47,305 nt of DNA, taken from positions 1 through 47,305 of the forward strand of contig JAYTCQ010000343.1 of the NCBI GenBank assembly GCA_043736395.1. The letters run 5' to 3'. Below the pieces are notes generated by a model. That model was not told the DNA's origin, made no database searches, and saw nothing but the letters and a program-made list of their open reading frames with translations. Below, piece by piece: positions 17,210-25,715 of the stretch (its first letter is position 1; each line of letters opens with the position of its first letter). Both the position numbers and the translations under genes were made by a program. Source of the DNA: JAFDVL01 sp043736395. Its GTDB lineage: Bacteria; Acidobacteriota; Blastocatellia; RBC074.

Positions 17210-17238
17210 AAATTAACACGCTCCCTCAGACGTGTCAA
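17210..17238 (-). promoter_or_regulatory. Probable promoter of the btu operon
   Basis: On the minus strand, TTGACA (complement of 17233-17238) is followed after 17 nt by TAATTT (complement of 17210-17215). Transcription would begin a few bases before the cobalamin aptamer, the expected geometry. The -10 is weak. Confidence 0.6.
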
Positions 17239-17360
17239 TTTCAGAAATGATTTATTTTTGCGTCTTAAAAGGAGACAATTCTCCGGAAAAATAGTGCTAA
17301 ACCCCTATACATGTATGTTTTTAAGGCTCGATGATGTACTTATAGTCCCAAAATAGGACA

Positions 17361-17651
17361 GATGGCTGGTGGTTTTTCAATTAAGTATTCCTTCAGCTTG
17401 GATAAGCTAAGTCATTATTTAAATTGAAGTTATTCAAAAGTGTTTCCCTGGAAATTGAGTGTGGCACTAGATTTGCTCTAGTAATAGCGAAATCAACGTT
17501 CGACAAGCTCTTATACAGAATGTGTTGGGGGATACCTTGGTGGAATTCGTTGGGGAGCGAGTTCCTGTTCTGTAAAAAGGGCTTTGAAGATGGCTGGTAA
17601 ACCATCATAACCTCGGGGGATGTTATGGTTTTTTACCAGCCTTTTCTTTTT
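17361..17651 (+). ncRNA. Candidate structured RNA or attenuator ending in a terminator
   Basis: No convincing coding frame exists here, but several helices do: ACTAGA/TCTAGT (17466-17482), TACAGAA (17514-17520) with TTCTGTA (17568-17574), and inside it GGAATTCG (17542-17549) with CGAGTTCC (17558-17565). It ends in a strong intrinsic terminator (17592-17651; GGCTGGT/ACCAGCC, then TTTTCTTTTT). The decamer GATGGCTGGT occurs twice (17361-17370 and 17589-17598), and either copy can pair with ACCAGCC. It is therefore either a free small RNA or a conditional terminator for the DUF1800 gene ~100 nt downstream. No match to 6S or SRP RNA was seen. Confidence 0.45.
17592..17651 (+). terminator. Intrinsic terminator with no upstream gene on its strand
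   Basis: GGCTGGT (17592-17598) pairs with ACCAGCC (17635-17641) and CATAAC (17606-17611) with GTTATG (17622-17627), followed by TTTTCTTTTT. The T-run is only on the plus-strand side. There is no plus-strand coding gene before it, which is why a noncoding transcript is proposed. Confidence 0.8.
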
Positions 17652-17749
17652 CACTCCTTAAAAATTCTTTCAACTAATCTACATTTTGCTACGTCTAAGC
17701 AAGTGTTACATCATTCTTGAAAGTGGTAACGTTTATTGTGAGGAACTTT

Positions 17750-19633
17750 ATGCAAAACAACATTCGCCAGTTTAATCAACTCTTCTCCGTCATATTGAGT
17801 TTAACGTTATCAATTTCTGCACCTGTCAGCATTCTAGCGCAGAAAAGTAAGAATCCAGCTTCAACTGCGAATAAGCTGTCTGAGCAGCAAAAAGTATTAC
17901 ATCTGTTAGATCGAATCACGTTTGGAGCACGTGGCAGCGAGATTGAGCGCATTAATCAAATAGGTTGGGAAAAATATCTTGAGCAGCAGATGCAGCCTGA
18001 AAAAATTAACGATGAAGCTGTTGCCCAAAAACTGCAATCACTGCCTACGCTAAGGATGAGTGATGAACAGATCGCGAAAATATATGATCCTCCACAGAAT
18101 GTAATTAAGGAATTGCGCGAGCGTTTTCAACCAAAAAGTGCGATCCAGGAAAACACCGCAGAGATCGCAGCAAATGGCGAAATGAAAGCGGAAGTGAAGA
18201 ATGAAAAACCGAAAGTTGTGAATGATGCTGACTTCATGTTTGATCCAAACAAACGTCGTGAATACGCGAAGGCTTTGATGGATTTAGGCTATCGTCCAAG
18301 GCAGGAAGTAATCAACGAATTACAGGCTTCAAAGCTGATTCGTGCGGTATCCAGTGAGCGTCAGATGCAGGAAGTTCTAACCGATTTCTGGTTCAATCAT
18401 TTCAATGTATTTGCCAACAAAGGCATTGATCGTTATTTGCTGACGAACTATGAAAATCATGTCATTCGTCCGAACGTTTTCGGCAAGTTTGAAGATTTAT
18501 TATTGGCGACAGCGAAGAGCCCGGCAATGTTATTTTATCTGGATAACTGGCTAAGTACTGCGCCGGATGCCAAATTACCTGACTTCCAAAAACTTCGACA
18601 AATGCGTCAGGAGCGGATGAATAATCAGAATGCTCCAAATAATCCCAAACGTGAAATGCGTCAGATGGAAAGGCTCAAGCAACGCCAGATGACAGACCCG
18701 AAAATGGAAGAAAAAATGCCGCAACAGCAGGCGCAGGGAAAACGTCGGCGCGGCATCAATGAAAATTATGCCCGCGAAATTATGGAGCTGCACACGCTGG
18801 GCGTAGATGGCGGATATACACAAAAAGATGTGCAGGAAGTCGCTCGCTGTTTGACCGGATGGACGCTCAGACAACCGCGTGCCGGTGGTGGATTTACTTA
18901 TGCTCCGTTTATGCACGATGACGGCGAAAAAATAGTTTTAGGGCAGAAAATCAGTGCAGGTGGCGGACAACAAGACGGCGAAAAAGTTATTAAATTATTA
19001 GCGCATCACCCGGCAACCGCGAAATTTATTTCGACGAAGTTAGCACGCAAATTTGTCTCAGATAATCCACCTGCTTCGTTGATCGAAAAGATGTCACAAA
19101 CGTTTCTGAAAAAAGACGGCGATTTGCGTGAAGTCTATAAAACGATGCTGACTTCAAACGAATTTTGGGCAGCCGAAAGCTATCGGGCAAAAATAAAAAC
19201 TCCGTTTGAAATGACGGTGAGCGCGGTTCGTGCGGTTGGCGCTGAGACGAATGGTTCGCCCCAATTTCATAAATGGATTCAGCAAATGGGCGAAGGATTA
19301 TTTTTGGCGCAGCCTCCGACTGGCTATGCTGACACGGCAGAAACGTGGGTCAATACCGGAGCTTTGTTGGAGCGGATGAACTTTGCTCTCGCCTTGAGCG
19401 GCAACAAAATTTTCGGTACGAGCGTGAACTTTCCAGTTGAGTTGAAATCATCAAAACCCAATGAAGTCGCGGATTATTTTATCAAGACAATTTTGCATGG
19501 AAATATTTCTGCGCAGACACGGGCTACGTTGGATAAAACGCTGAGTGATCCTCAAATTGCGACCAGTGGCAAAACCGATGTTGCCAAAATTGCAGGACTG
19601 ATTTTGGGCTCACCGGAATTTCAGCGGCAGTAA
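17750..19633 (+). CDS. DUF1800 family protein
   Basis: A 627-residue exported DUF1800 protein. The signal peptide (about residues 1-30) ends SILAQ. The domain begins VLHLLDRITFGARGSEIERINQIGWEKYLEQQM and contains the typical WFNHFNVFANKGIDRYLLTNYENHVIRPNVFGKFEDLL, then NENYAREIMELHTLGVDGGYTQ and EVARCLTGWT blocks. A charged, Gln/Met-rich insert lies near residues 285-345. Function of the family is unknown; in Acidobacteria, Planctomycetes and Bacteroidetes it nearly always pairs with a DUF1501 gene, as here. The ATG at 17750 has GAGGAAC upstream; an in-frame TTG at 17717 has no such site. A candidate attenuator lies ~100 nt upstream. Confidence 0.9.
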   Translation: MQNNIRQFNQLFSVILSLTLSISAPVSILAQKSKNPASTANKLSEQQKVLHLLDRITFGARGSEIERINQIGWEKYLEQQMQPEKINDEAVAQKLQSLPTLRMSDEQIAKIYDPPQNVIKELRERFQPKSAIQENTAEIAANGEMKAEVKNEKPKVVNDADFMFDPNKRREYAKALMDLGYRPRQEVINELQASKLIRAVSSERQMQEVLTDFWFNHFNVFANKGIDRYLLTNYENHVIRPNVFGKFEDLLLATAKSPAMLFYLDNWLSTAPDAKLPDFQKLRQMRQERMNNQNAPNNPKREMRQMERLKQRQMTDPKMEEKMPQQQAQGKRRRGINENYAREIMELHTLGVDGGYTQKDVQEVARCLTGWTLRQPRAGGGFTYAPFMHDDGEKIVLGQKISAGGGQQDGEKVIKLLAHHPATAKFISTKLARKFVSDNPPASLIEKMSQTFLKKDGDLREVYKTMLTSNEFWAAESYRAKIKTPFEMTVSAVRAVGAETNGSPQFHKWIQQMGEGLFLAQPPTGYADTAETWVNTGALLERMNFALALSGNKIFGTSVNFPVELKSSKPNEVADYFIKTILHGNISAQTRATLDKTLSDPQIATSGKTDVAKIAGLILGSPEFQRQ

Positions 19634-19641
19634 TAAAATTA

Positions 19642-19730
19642 GACTTTGGGCTTTGGTTTTGGGTCTTTATTCTGGAATGAAAACGACTGAGTAAACCTGA
19701 AACTGAGGCTAAAAAGCAAAGACCCAAGAC
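19642..19730. repeat. Mirror element E (GTCTTTG word, period 7)
   Basis: The left arm (19642-19669) is four 7-nt units of the type GGCTTTG/GTTTTGG. The right arm (19712-19730, reverse complement) has units GTCTTGG and GTCTTTG. Paired units differ mainly by T/C changes. It starts 8 nt after the DUF1800 stop and ends 16 nt before the DUF1501 ATG, so it fills the gap inside this conserved gene pair. Confidence 0.72.
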
Positions 19731-19746
19731 TGGCTTGGAGATAATT

Positions 19747-21015
19747 ATGAATAGAAGAATCTTCCTGAAAAACAGCGGCATCGCCCTAGCGAGTGTTAGC
19801 TCAGCGATGTTATCACCATCTTTTTTGACGCGTACGTTGGCGCAGACCAGCAGCACCGGACGCCGCAAAACCTTGATCGTAATTTTTCAGCGCGGCGCAA
19901 TGGATGGACTCAATGCCGTCATTCCTTATGGTGATTCTGCGTACTATTCCTTGCGTCCAAACATCGCCGTTCCGAATCCGAAAAAAGATGCGCAGCCGAA
20001 CAATCCAGCCGCACTTGATCTGGATGGTTTTTTTGCTTTGAATCCTGCACTTGCTTCCTTCAAGCCAATTTATGAAGCGGGTCAGTTAGCGGTCGTGCAG
20101 GCAGTCGGATCGAACGACACGACGCGCTCACATTTTGACGCGCAGGATTTTATGGAATCGGGCACACCGGGAGTGAAAAGCACGACTGATGGCTGGCTGA
20201 ATCGTTACCTGCAATCGAAGCCTGACAAAACATCTTCGCCGTTTCGTGCTGTCGCGATGGGATCGAATTTACCGCGCTCCATGCAGGGACGCGCGCCAAG
20301 TCTGGCGATGAATAATATTAATGAATTCAATGTCCGTGCGGGACAAGCTTCGACCGCTGTTTCAGGCGGCTTTGAAGCGATGTACGACAAAAGCGTGAAC
20401 GAGGCTTTGCGCGGAACCGGACACGAAACTTTTGACGCCATCAAGATGCTCAAAAAGGTCAATCCGTCGCAATATCAACCTTCAGCAGATGCGACTTATC
20501 CGCGTGGAAAATTTGGCGACAATCTGAAGCAAATCGCGCAACTCATCAAATCCGATATTGGTTTGGAAGTCGCTTTCACCGACATCGGCGGATGGGATAC
20601 ACACGCCAACGAAGGCGCGGGACAAGGACAACTGGCGAACCGTTTGATTGAATTTTCAACCGGAATCAGTGCTTTGTACGCCGATCTAAAAGACCGACGT
20701 GACGAGGTAGTAATTCTGACGATGACGGAATTTGGACGCACTGCCAAAGAGAACGGCAATCGCGGTACCGATCACGGACACGCGAGCTGTATGTTTGTTC
20801 TCGGAGGCAATGTTAACGGTGGAAAAGTCCACGGTAAGTGGCTGGGACTGCGCAATGAACAGCTCTACGAAGGACGTGATTTAGCCATCACGACAGATTT
20901 TCGCGATGTCTTTTCTGAAGTTGCCATGCGCCATTTAGGAGCAACAAATTTGAAAACAATTTTCCCAAATTATCAGGTTAACAACGCGAACTTCCGAGGA
21001 ATTTTGCGGGGTTAG
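19747..21015 (+). CDS. DUF1501 family protein (Tat-exported)
   Basis: A 422-residue DUF1501 protein, sulfatase/alkaline-phosphatase-like in fold. The N-terminus is a twin-arginine signal (RRIFLKNSG, hydrophobic stretch, LAQT), predicting folded export. Conserved blocks are LIVIFQRGAMDGLNAVIPYGD, ALDLDGFFALNPALASFKPIYEAGQLAVVQAVG, RSHFDAQDFMESG, DIGGWDTHANEG and MTEFGRTAKENGNRGTDHGHAS. The His and Asp residues in the last two are likely metal ligands by analogy with the superfamily. The substrate is unknown. The ATG at 19747 has GGAG 7 nt upstream. It forms the usual pair with the DUF1800 gene; a strong terminator follows. Confidence 0.91.
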   Translation: MNRRIFLKNSGIALASVSSAMLSPSFLTRTLAQTSSTGRRKTLIVIFQRGAMDGLNAVIPYGDSAYYSLRPNIAVPNPKKDAQPNNPAALDLDGFFALNPALASFKPIYEAGQLAVVQAVGSNDTTRSHFDAQDFMESGTPGVKSTTDGWLNRYLQSKPDKTSSPFRAVAMGSNLPRSMQGRAPSLAMNNINEFNVRAGQASTAVSGGFEAMYDKSVNEALRGTGHETFDAIKMLKKVNPSQYQPSADATYPRGKFGDNLKQIAQLIKSDIGLEVAFTDIGGWDTHANEGAGQGQLANRLIEFSTGISALYADLKDRRDEVVILTMTEFGRTAKENGNRGTDHGHASCMFVLGGNVNGGKVHGKWLGLRNEQLYEGRDLAITTDFRDVFSEVAMRHLGATNLKTIFPNYQVNNANFRGILRG

Positions 21016-21049
21016 ATGTAGGGAAAAACTTGAGTAACATCAAAGAAAG

Positions 21050-21091
21050 TAAAAAGGGAGCAAGGTAAAAATTACCTTGCTCCCTTTTTAA
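21050..21091. terminator. Intrinsic terminator after DUF1501
   Basis: A perfect ~18-bp stem (AAAAAGGGAGCAAGGTAA and its complement) with an AAA loop ends in TTTTTAAATTAA. It closes the DUF1800-DUF1501 unit and insulates the next receptor gene. The A-run on the other side could allow weak minus-strand use. Confidence 0.9.
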
Positions 21092-21219
21092 ATTAATACT
21101 AACTATACTGCTTGCATATTAGGTAGGCATCTATTATTCTCTGTCCGCTGTCAGTAGTACTTCAGCAATTTTCAAATTAGTAGTACATAAAAATAGTTTA
21201 GGATAACAGGAGATAATCT

Positions 21220-24200
21220 ATGCCTCAGAAGTTTATCGCCTGCTGGTTGTCTGGTGTTTTGGCATTCAGTTTGGCTTATTCGTCCCCCATTTTTGCTGAT
21301 GATCTTGATCATATTTCGGTTGAAGGTGTGATTACTGATATTACGCATCAACGCATCGTTAACGCAGAAATCACGCTCATCTCAAATAACAATAATCAAT
21401 CACGTACAACATTTACCGACTCGACAGGTCATTATCGTTTTACTTCAATTCTACCTGGTAGTTACAAATTACAGGTTAAGGTCAATGGATTTCGCCTCAC
21501 GAATTTCAACTTTGAAGCCGCTGCCGGAACCACTATTCGTCGTAATTTTACACTTGAAGTCGCCACTCTCAACGAACAAATTAACGTCGAAGCAGATTCA
21601 GATCAGGTCGTGATAGATACATCGCGGACAGTGCTGGGCAGTACTTTGACGCGCAAAGATATTGACGAACTTCCCACCGAGAGTCGTAATATCAATGATT
21701 TGATTTTCACGATGCCTGGTGCGTCTCCGCCTGCGTTTGATGATCGTCAATTGGCGGATGGCGACACGAAAGATCGCTTTCGAACTACGCCCGAAGAGGC
21801 CGGAGTTGTTGGACTGAATGGTGGAACCCCTTTTTCAAATAACCTCACAATTGAAGGTCTTGACAACAACGATGATCGTGGAGCGCGTGAACGGTTTACG
21901 CCTTCGATTGATGCGGTCGAAGAATTTCAAGTCATCACCAATCAATTCTCGGCGGAGTACGGTCGGGCTTCAGGCGGACGCGTAAATTTGCGGCTGCGCA
22001 GCGGCTCCAATAAATATCACGGACGTGGTTTTTATTACTTCCGCGACGAAGCTTTGAATGCGAATACATACGTGAGAAATTCTGATCCGACGCGCGGATT
22101 TCGTTTGCCGTACCAAAATAATAATCCTGGGATTACGCTTGGCGGGCCATTGAAGAAGAACAAGATTTTTTTCTTTGGCGCATACGAATACGACAATGTT
22201 TATGACCGTGCGGACATCGCGGCGTTGGTTCCGGTCGGCGTTAATTCAGCTTTTAAATTGCCAGCGCTGAATGGATCGAATCTTGGAATTACGACGTTCG
22301 ATAAAACTGGCAAAGCTTCGACAGTGAACGGCGGGGCAGCGGTTGGTTTGTACGATTTACAAATAACTACGCCGAGAGTCGCGCATACGTTTCAGCTCCG
22401 CAATGATTTCAATCTCAGCGAAAATCATAATCTGTTTTCGATGGTTTCAATTGCGAGGCAACGCGATGAGCGAGCCTTTTCAGGTGGACGAAAAACGCTA
22501 GATACATTGCGTACAACGGGACGCAATAGCGAAGCCTTTTCTATCGGTCATAACTTTACGATCTCCACGAAGGCGGTGAATCAGGCGCGGTTTCAATTTT
22601 CCAGATTGTCTCCGGCGGATGCGCCATTGAATAAAAATCCTGTCGTGATTATTGATATTGACGATCCGCGTGATGTCTCAGGAAATACGACGGCAAATCC
22701 GTTCACGCGGACGGGAACGTTAACGGCAGGTTCGAGCAATTTAAGCGGGACAGATCGCCTCGAAGAACGCTGGCAAATGCAGGATACATTTAGTTATTTG
22801 CACGGCTCGCATAACTTGCGTGCAGGCTTTGACGTTCATTCGATTCGTTCACAATTTATAGATTTGGCGGATACAACAGGAACTTTTCGTTTCGCTTCTC
22901 CGGCGGATTTTTTAGCCGGAAAAGTGACGCGATTCACGCAAAGATTTTTGACGGCTTCGCAGTTGAAGAATTTATACACCGGAATATTTTTTCAGGATGA
23001 TTGGCGCATCAGACCAAATTTGACAGTAGCTTTTGGCGTACGCTGGGACAACGAAACAATTTTGCCTGACCAAAATAATCTTGGCCCTCGCGTCGCGCTG
23101 GCGTGGGATCCGTTCGGTTCCGGCAAGACGGTGATTCGCGCTGGTTATGGAATTTTTTATAATCGGGCGTTGCTCCGAACGATGGATGATTACGTGCTGA
23201 CTTCCAATAAAATTTTGGTAGACACGGACAATCCATCAGCGGCAAATTTGCTAACAAGTTTGTCATTTCCAACCACGCTCGCGGCGAATGATCCGCGCAT
23301 TGCACTCGCTGGAATTAAAGAATCTGCCTTTGCACGCAAGTTAGAAGGCAGCTTTCGGATTCCTGAAAGTTATCAGGCTTCGATCGGATTTGAGCGCGAA
23401 ATTTCAAAACGTATCACCATTGACGCCGCGTATATTTTCAGCCGTGGATTGAATCTGTGGCGCGAAAGCAATTCGAATGCGCCGCGATTGCCGAATGGAT
23501 TTACTGATTTCACGGCGTATCTGCTTTCACGGGATTTCAATAACGCGATTGATCCGGTGACAAAGGTGCGTCCGATTACTTCGACGGGAAACTCTGATTT
23601 TGTACGTTTTAATTTAAGCCAAACTTCCAGCGCGACGATCAAAGAAAATAACAAAACGATTGTCGTACTTGGTTTGAATAATCAATCGGTGAGCAGCACG
23701 ACAACGGTGTTTCGTTCGGCTCTCGCCACGGTTCGCAACCTTCGTCCTGATCCAAATTTGACGCAGGTCGAAGAGCTGCAATCACGCGGCAACAGTTTTT
23801 ATCATGGCTTGAATGTGAAGCTCGGCGCACGCCTTGCACGTGGAGCGTCAGTACACCTAGCTTACACATTAAGTAGTTTGTTGGATGATGGAACGCTCAA
23901 TACGTCATCGCCATTGGTCGCCGGAGATTTCACGCGTGAACGTTCGCGGAGTTTGCTTGACGCGCGTCATCGCATAGCTTTTAGCGGAAGCTATCAGTTT
24001 CCCAAAGCTCTTGGAAAAATTCATTTATCGGGAATTTACAGCGCGAGTTCTTCACGTCCATTCGCGCTAGGAATCGGAGGCAATGATCGGAATTTAGATG
24101 ATGTTGGCACGGATCGTCCGAACTTCAGCGGAGACGTGAATCAAATTAATTGGCGAAAATTTAGTGACGCGTTGGATCAGAATTTATTTGCAGGTTTTTC

Positions 24201-24477
24201 GCTCCCAACGATTGGTTCTGTAGGGAATTTGTCGCGTAATGCCGGACAAGGCCCAGGACAACATACGATCAACTTGAGGGCGTCGCGTGTTTTTGGTTTT
24301 GGAGAACGACGGAAGTTTACGCCGCAAGTTGAAGTTTTCAACCCATTCAATGAAACGATATTTAATTTTGGTTCAGAGTTCGTAGATTATACGCCGACGG
24401 GACTGGGAAATTTTCTGGTTCCCTCGCGGACGTTGAAGGCGCGTACGATGCGACTTGGTGTTCGATTTGAATTTTAA
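21220..24477 (+). CDS. TonB-type outer-membrane receptor with N-terminal Ig-like domain (1)
   Basis: A 1085-residue outer-membrane protein of the Oar-like type common in Acidobacteria. Signal peptide to about residue 26 (PIFADD), then a carboxypeptidase-regulatory beta-sandwich (about 30-115; GVITDITHQRIVNAEITL, TDSTGHYRFTSILPGSYKL), a plug (about 130-290; RNINDLIFTMPGA, NNLTIEGLDNNDDRGARERFTPS, EFQVITNQFSAEYGRASGGRVNL) and a long barrel ending MRLGVRFEF, the typical terminal Phe. It probably takes up a polymer-derived ligand, but substrate is unknown. An AGGAG site is 8 nt before the ATG. It lies upstream of Tat-exported sugar enzymes, consistent with carbohydrate uptake. Confidence 0.87.
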   Translation: MPQKFIACWLSGVLAFSLAYSSPIFADDLDHISVEGVITDITHQRIVNAEITLISNNNNQSRTTFTDSTGHYRFTSILPGSYKLQVKVNGFRLTNFNFEAAAGTTIRRNFTLEVATLNEQINVEADSDQVVIDTSRTVLGSTLTRKDIDELPTESRNINDLIFTMPGASPPAFDDRQLADGDTKDRFRTTPEEAGVVGLNGGTPFSNNLTIEGLDNNDDRGARERFTPSIDAVEEFQVITNQFSAEYGRASGGRVNLRLRSGSNKYHGRGFYYFRDEALNANTYVRNSDPTRGFRLPYQNNNPGITLGGPLKKNKIFFFGAYEYDNVYDRADIAALVPVGVNSAFKLPALNGSNLGITTFDKTGKASTVNGGAAVGLYDLQITTPRVAHTFQLRNDFNLSENHNLFSMVSIARQRDERAFSGGRKTLDTLRTTGRNSEAFSIGHNFTISTKAVNQARFQFSRLSPADAPLNKNPVVIIDIDDPRDVSGNTTANPFTRTGTLTAGSSNLSGTDRLEERWQMQDTFSYLHGSHNLRAGFDVHSIRSQFIDLADTTGTFRFASPADFLAGKVTRFTQRFLTASQLKNLYTGIFFQDDWRIRPNLTVAFGVRWDNETILPDQNNLGPRVALAWDPFGSGKTVIRAGYGIFYNRALLRTMDDYVLTSNKILVDTDNPSAANLLTSLSFPTTLAANDPRIALAGIKESAFARKLEGSFRIPESYQASIGFEREISKRITIDAAYIFSRGLNLWRESNSNAPRLPNGFTDFTAYLLSRDFNNAIDPVTKVRPITSTGNSDFVRFNLSQTSSATIKENNKTIVVLGLNNQSVSSTTTVFRSALATVRNLRPDPNLTQVEELQSRGNSFYHGLNVKLGARLARGASVHLAYTLSSLLDDGTLNTSSPLVAGDFTRERSRSLLDARHRIAFSGSYQFPKALGKIHLSGIYSASSSRPFALGIGGNDRNLDDVGTDRPNFSGDVNQINWRKFSDALDQNLFAGFSLPTIGSVGNLSRNAGQGPGQHTINLRASRVFGFGERRKFTPQVEVFNPFNETIFNFGSEFVDYTPTGLGNFLVPSRTLKARTMRLGVRFEF

Positions 24478-24480
24478 TTT

Positions 24481-24614
24481 AATAGACCACGGATGAAGCG
24501 GATCATGCGGATTTTCGCGCGTCTGACATTTCCCGCTTCTCTCAAAAACCTCCGTGCGCTCCGTGGTTTCAGATCAGCGTAAACCCGCTCGATCCGATTC
24601 ATCGGTGGTCTATT
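24481..24614. repeat. Mirror element F (CGGATCA word, period 9)
   Basis: Perfect terminal arms AATAGACCAC (24481-24490) and GTGGTCTATT (24605-24614). Both arms continue as 9-nt units (CACGGATGA, AGCGGATCA), in register with scattered mismatches. The middle carries a CCGTGCGCTCCGTGG block of the element D word. It starts 4 nt after the receptor stop. It shares its terminal word with element B and with the half-element at 11469-11493. Confidence 0.85.
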
Positions 24615-24695
24615 TCTTTATTGGGATTGACATGATTTTGTTGGTTATGGTCTAGTCTGTTTTGGACTAAAATCATCAACCAAACAAAGGAAATC

Positions 24696-25565
24696 ATGCT
24701 TACACGTCGTACCTTCTTAGCGGGCGTTCCGCTGAGCGTTTTCAGCCTCAATACAATTGCAAAACCTGCCACTGTCAAGCTTGGCGCTCAAACTAATGCG
24801 TGGCGCATTAACCCTGCGAATTTTTCGGATTTGCTGAATGTTCTGGCGAAACTGAAAGAGTTGGGCTTCGATGGATTTGAAACAGGCTTTAGAAATCTTC
24901 AGCCGCAATTCGGCAATATTTCACAGGCGCGTGCGCAACTTGAAAAGCACGGATTACAATTTTTTGGCTGCCATATTTTTCTGGATAAGTACGATGAAAA
25001 AACGAATGTAGCTCCGATGGATTTAGTCACGAAAATCGCAGATGGTGCGGCTGCGTTCGGTGCGCAACGATTAATTTTAAGCGGTACAGGGCTTATCAAA
25101 GATAACAAAGTTGATGTTGATACGGTGAAGCGCAAAGCTGATGGGCTTAATGCTGCGGCGAAATATTGCAAATCCAAAGGCATCAAGCTCGCCTACCATA
25201 ATCACGGACCGGAATTTCAAAATAACGGACTTGAAATCGAAAGTTTGTACAAACTCACTGACCCGTCACTCGTAGATTTTTTGACAGATTGTGGATGGGC
25301 GATGCGTGGCGGGATGAATGTGCCGGAATTTTTTAGCAGGCATCACAAACGAATCATTGGATTGCATCTGCGTGACTTCAAAGGCGACACTCAAGTGCCG
25401 CTTGGACAGGGAGATTTTCCGCTTCAGCAACTTGCCGCTGTTATCAAAAAAGTGAAGTGGCAGGGATGGGCTTTGAATGAAGAAGAACGGCTGAGCGGAG
25501 AGAAGCCGGGCGAATCTGCGGTGGCTCCGGCAAGAGCCTCTCTGAAGGCAGTTTTCAATAGATAA
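24696..25565 (+). CDS. Exported sugar phosphate isomerase/epimerase-like protein
   Basis: A 289-residue AP-endonuclease-2/xylose-isomerase-like TIM barrel. The N-terminus TRRTFLAGVPLSVF looks like a twin-arginine signal, so it probably works outside the cytoplasm. Metal-site blocks are visible: LGFDGFETGF, CHIFLDKYDE (His near 90), AYHNHGPEF (about 169), DFLTDCGWAMRGG, IGLHLRDFKG and GQGDFP. The reaction is isomerisation or epimerisation of a sugar or cyclitol, or 3-dehydratase chemistry on ketosugars; sequence alone does not decide. GGAAATC precedes the ATG. The next gene is a Gfo/Idh/MocA oxidoreductase, a combination typical of 3-keto-sugar or inositol catabolism. Confidence 0.84.
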   Translation: MLTRRTFLAGVPLSVFSLNTIAKPATVKLGAQTNAWRINPANFSDLLNVLAKLKELGFDGFETGFRNLQPQFGNISQARAQLEKHGLQFFGCHIFLDKYDEKTNVAPMDLVTKIADGAAAFGAQRLILSGTGLIKDNKVDVDTVKRKADGLNAAAKYCKSKGIKLAYHNHGPEFQNNGLEIESLYKLTDPSLVDFLTDCGWAMRGGMNVPEFFSRHHKRIIGLHLRDFKGDTQVPLGQGDFPLQQLAAVIKKVKWQGWALNEEERLSGEKPGESAVAPARASLKAVFNR

Positions 25566-25602
25566 AACCTTGCTAAAACCTCTAAAACATGAAAAAGTTC
25601 GT

Positions 25603-25682
25603 GTAACAGGGCGCACAGAGCAGGCTAGAGGAGAACGACTGGGGGAGTATTCTCCTTAAATTTGCTCTTGTGCCTCTGTTAA
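25603..25682. repeat. Mirror element G (CACAGAGCA word, period 9)
   Basis: An imperfect inverted repeat. The left arm reads in 9-nt units AACAGGGCG, CACAGAGCA; the reverse complement of the right arm reads AACAGAGGC, ACAAGAGCA. The inner stem is AGGAGAA/TTCTCCT. It occupies most of the gap between the isomerase and oxidoreductase genes. Less regular than the others. Confidence 0.65.
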
Positions 25683-25715
25683 CCCACTCGAATTTATTTA
25701 TCCCTGATCACCAAA

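Noticed and set aside
17393..17608. A 71-residue minus-strand open frame
   Set aside because: No ribosome-binding site, protein-like pattern or family resemblance; it lies opposite the helices and terminator of the candidate RNA.
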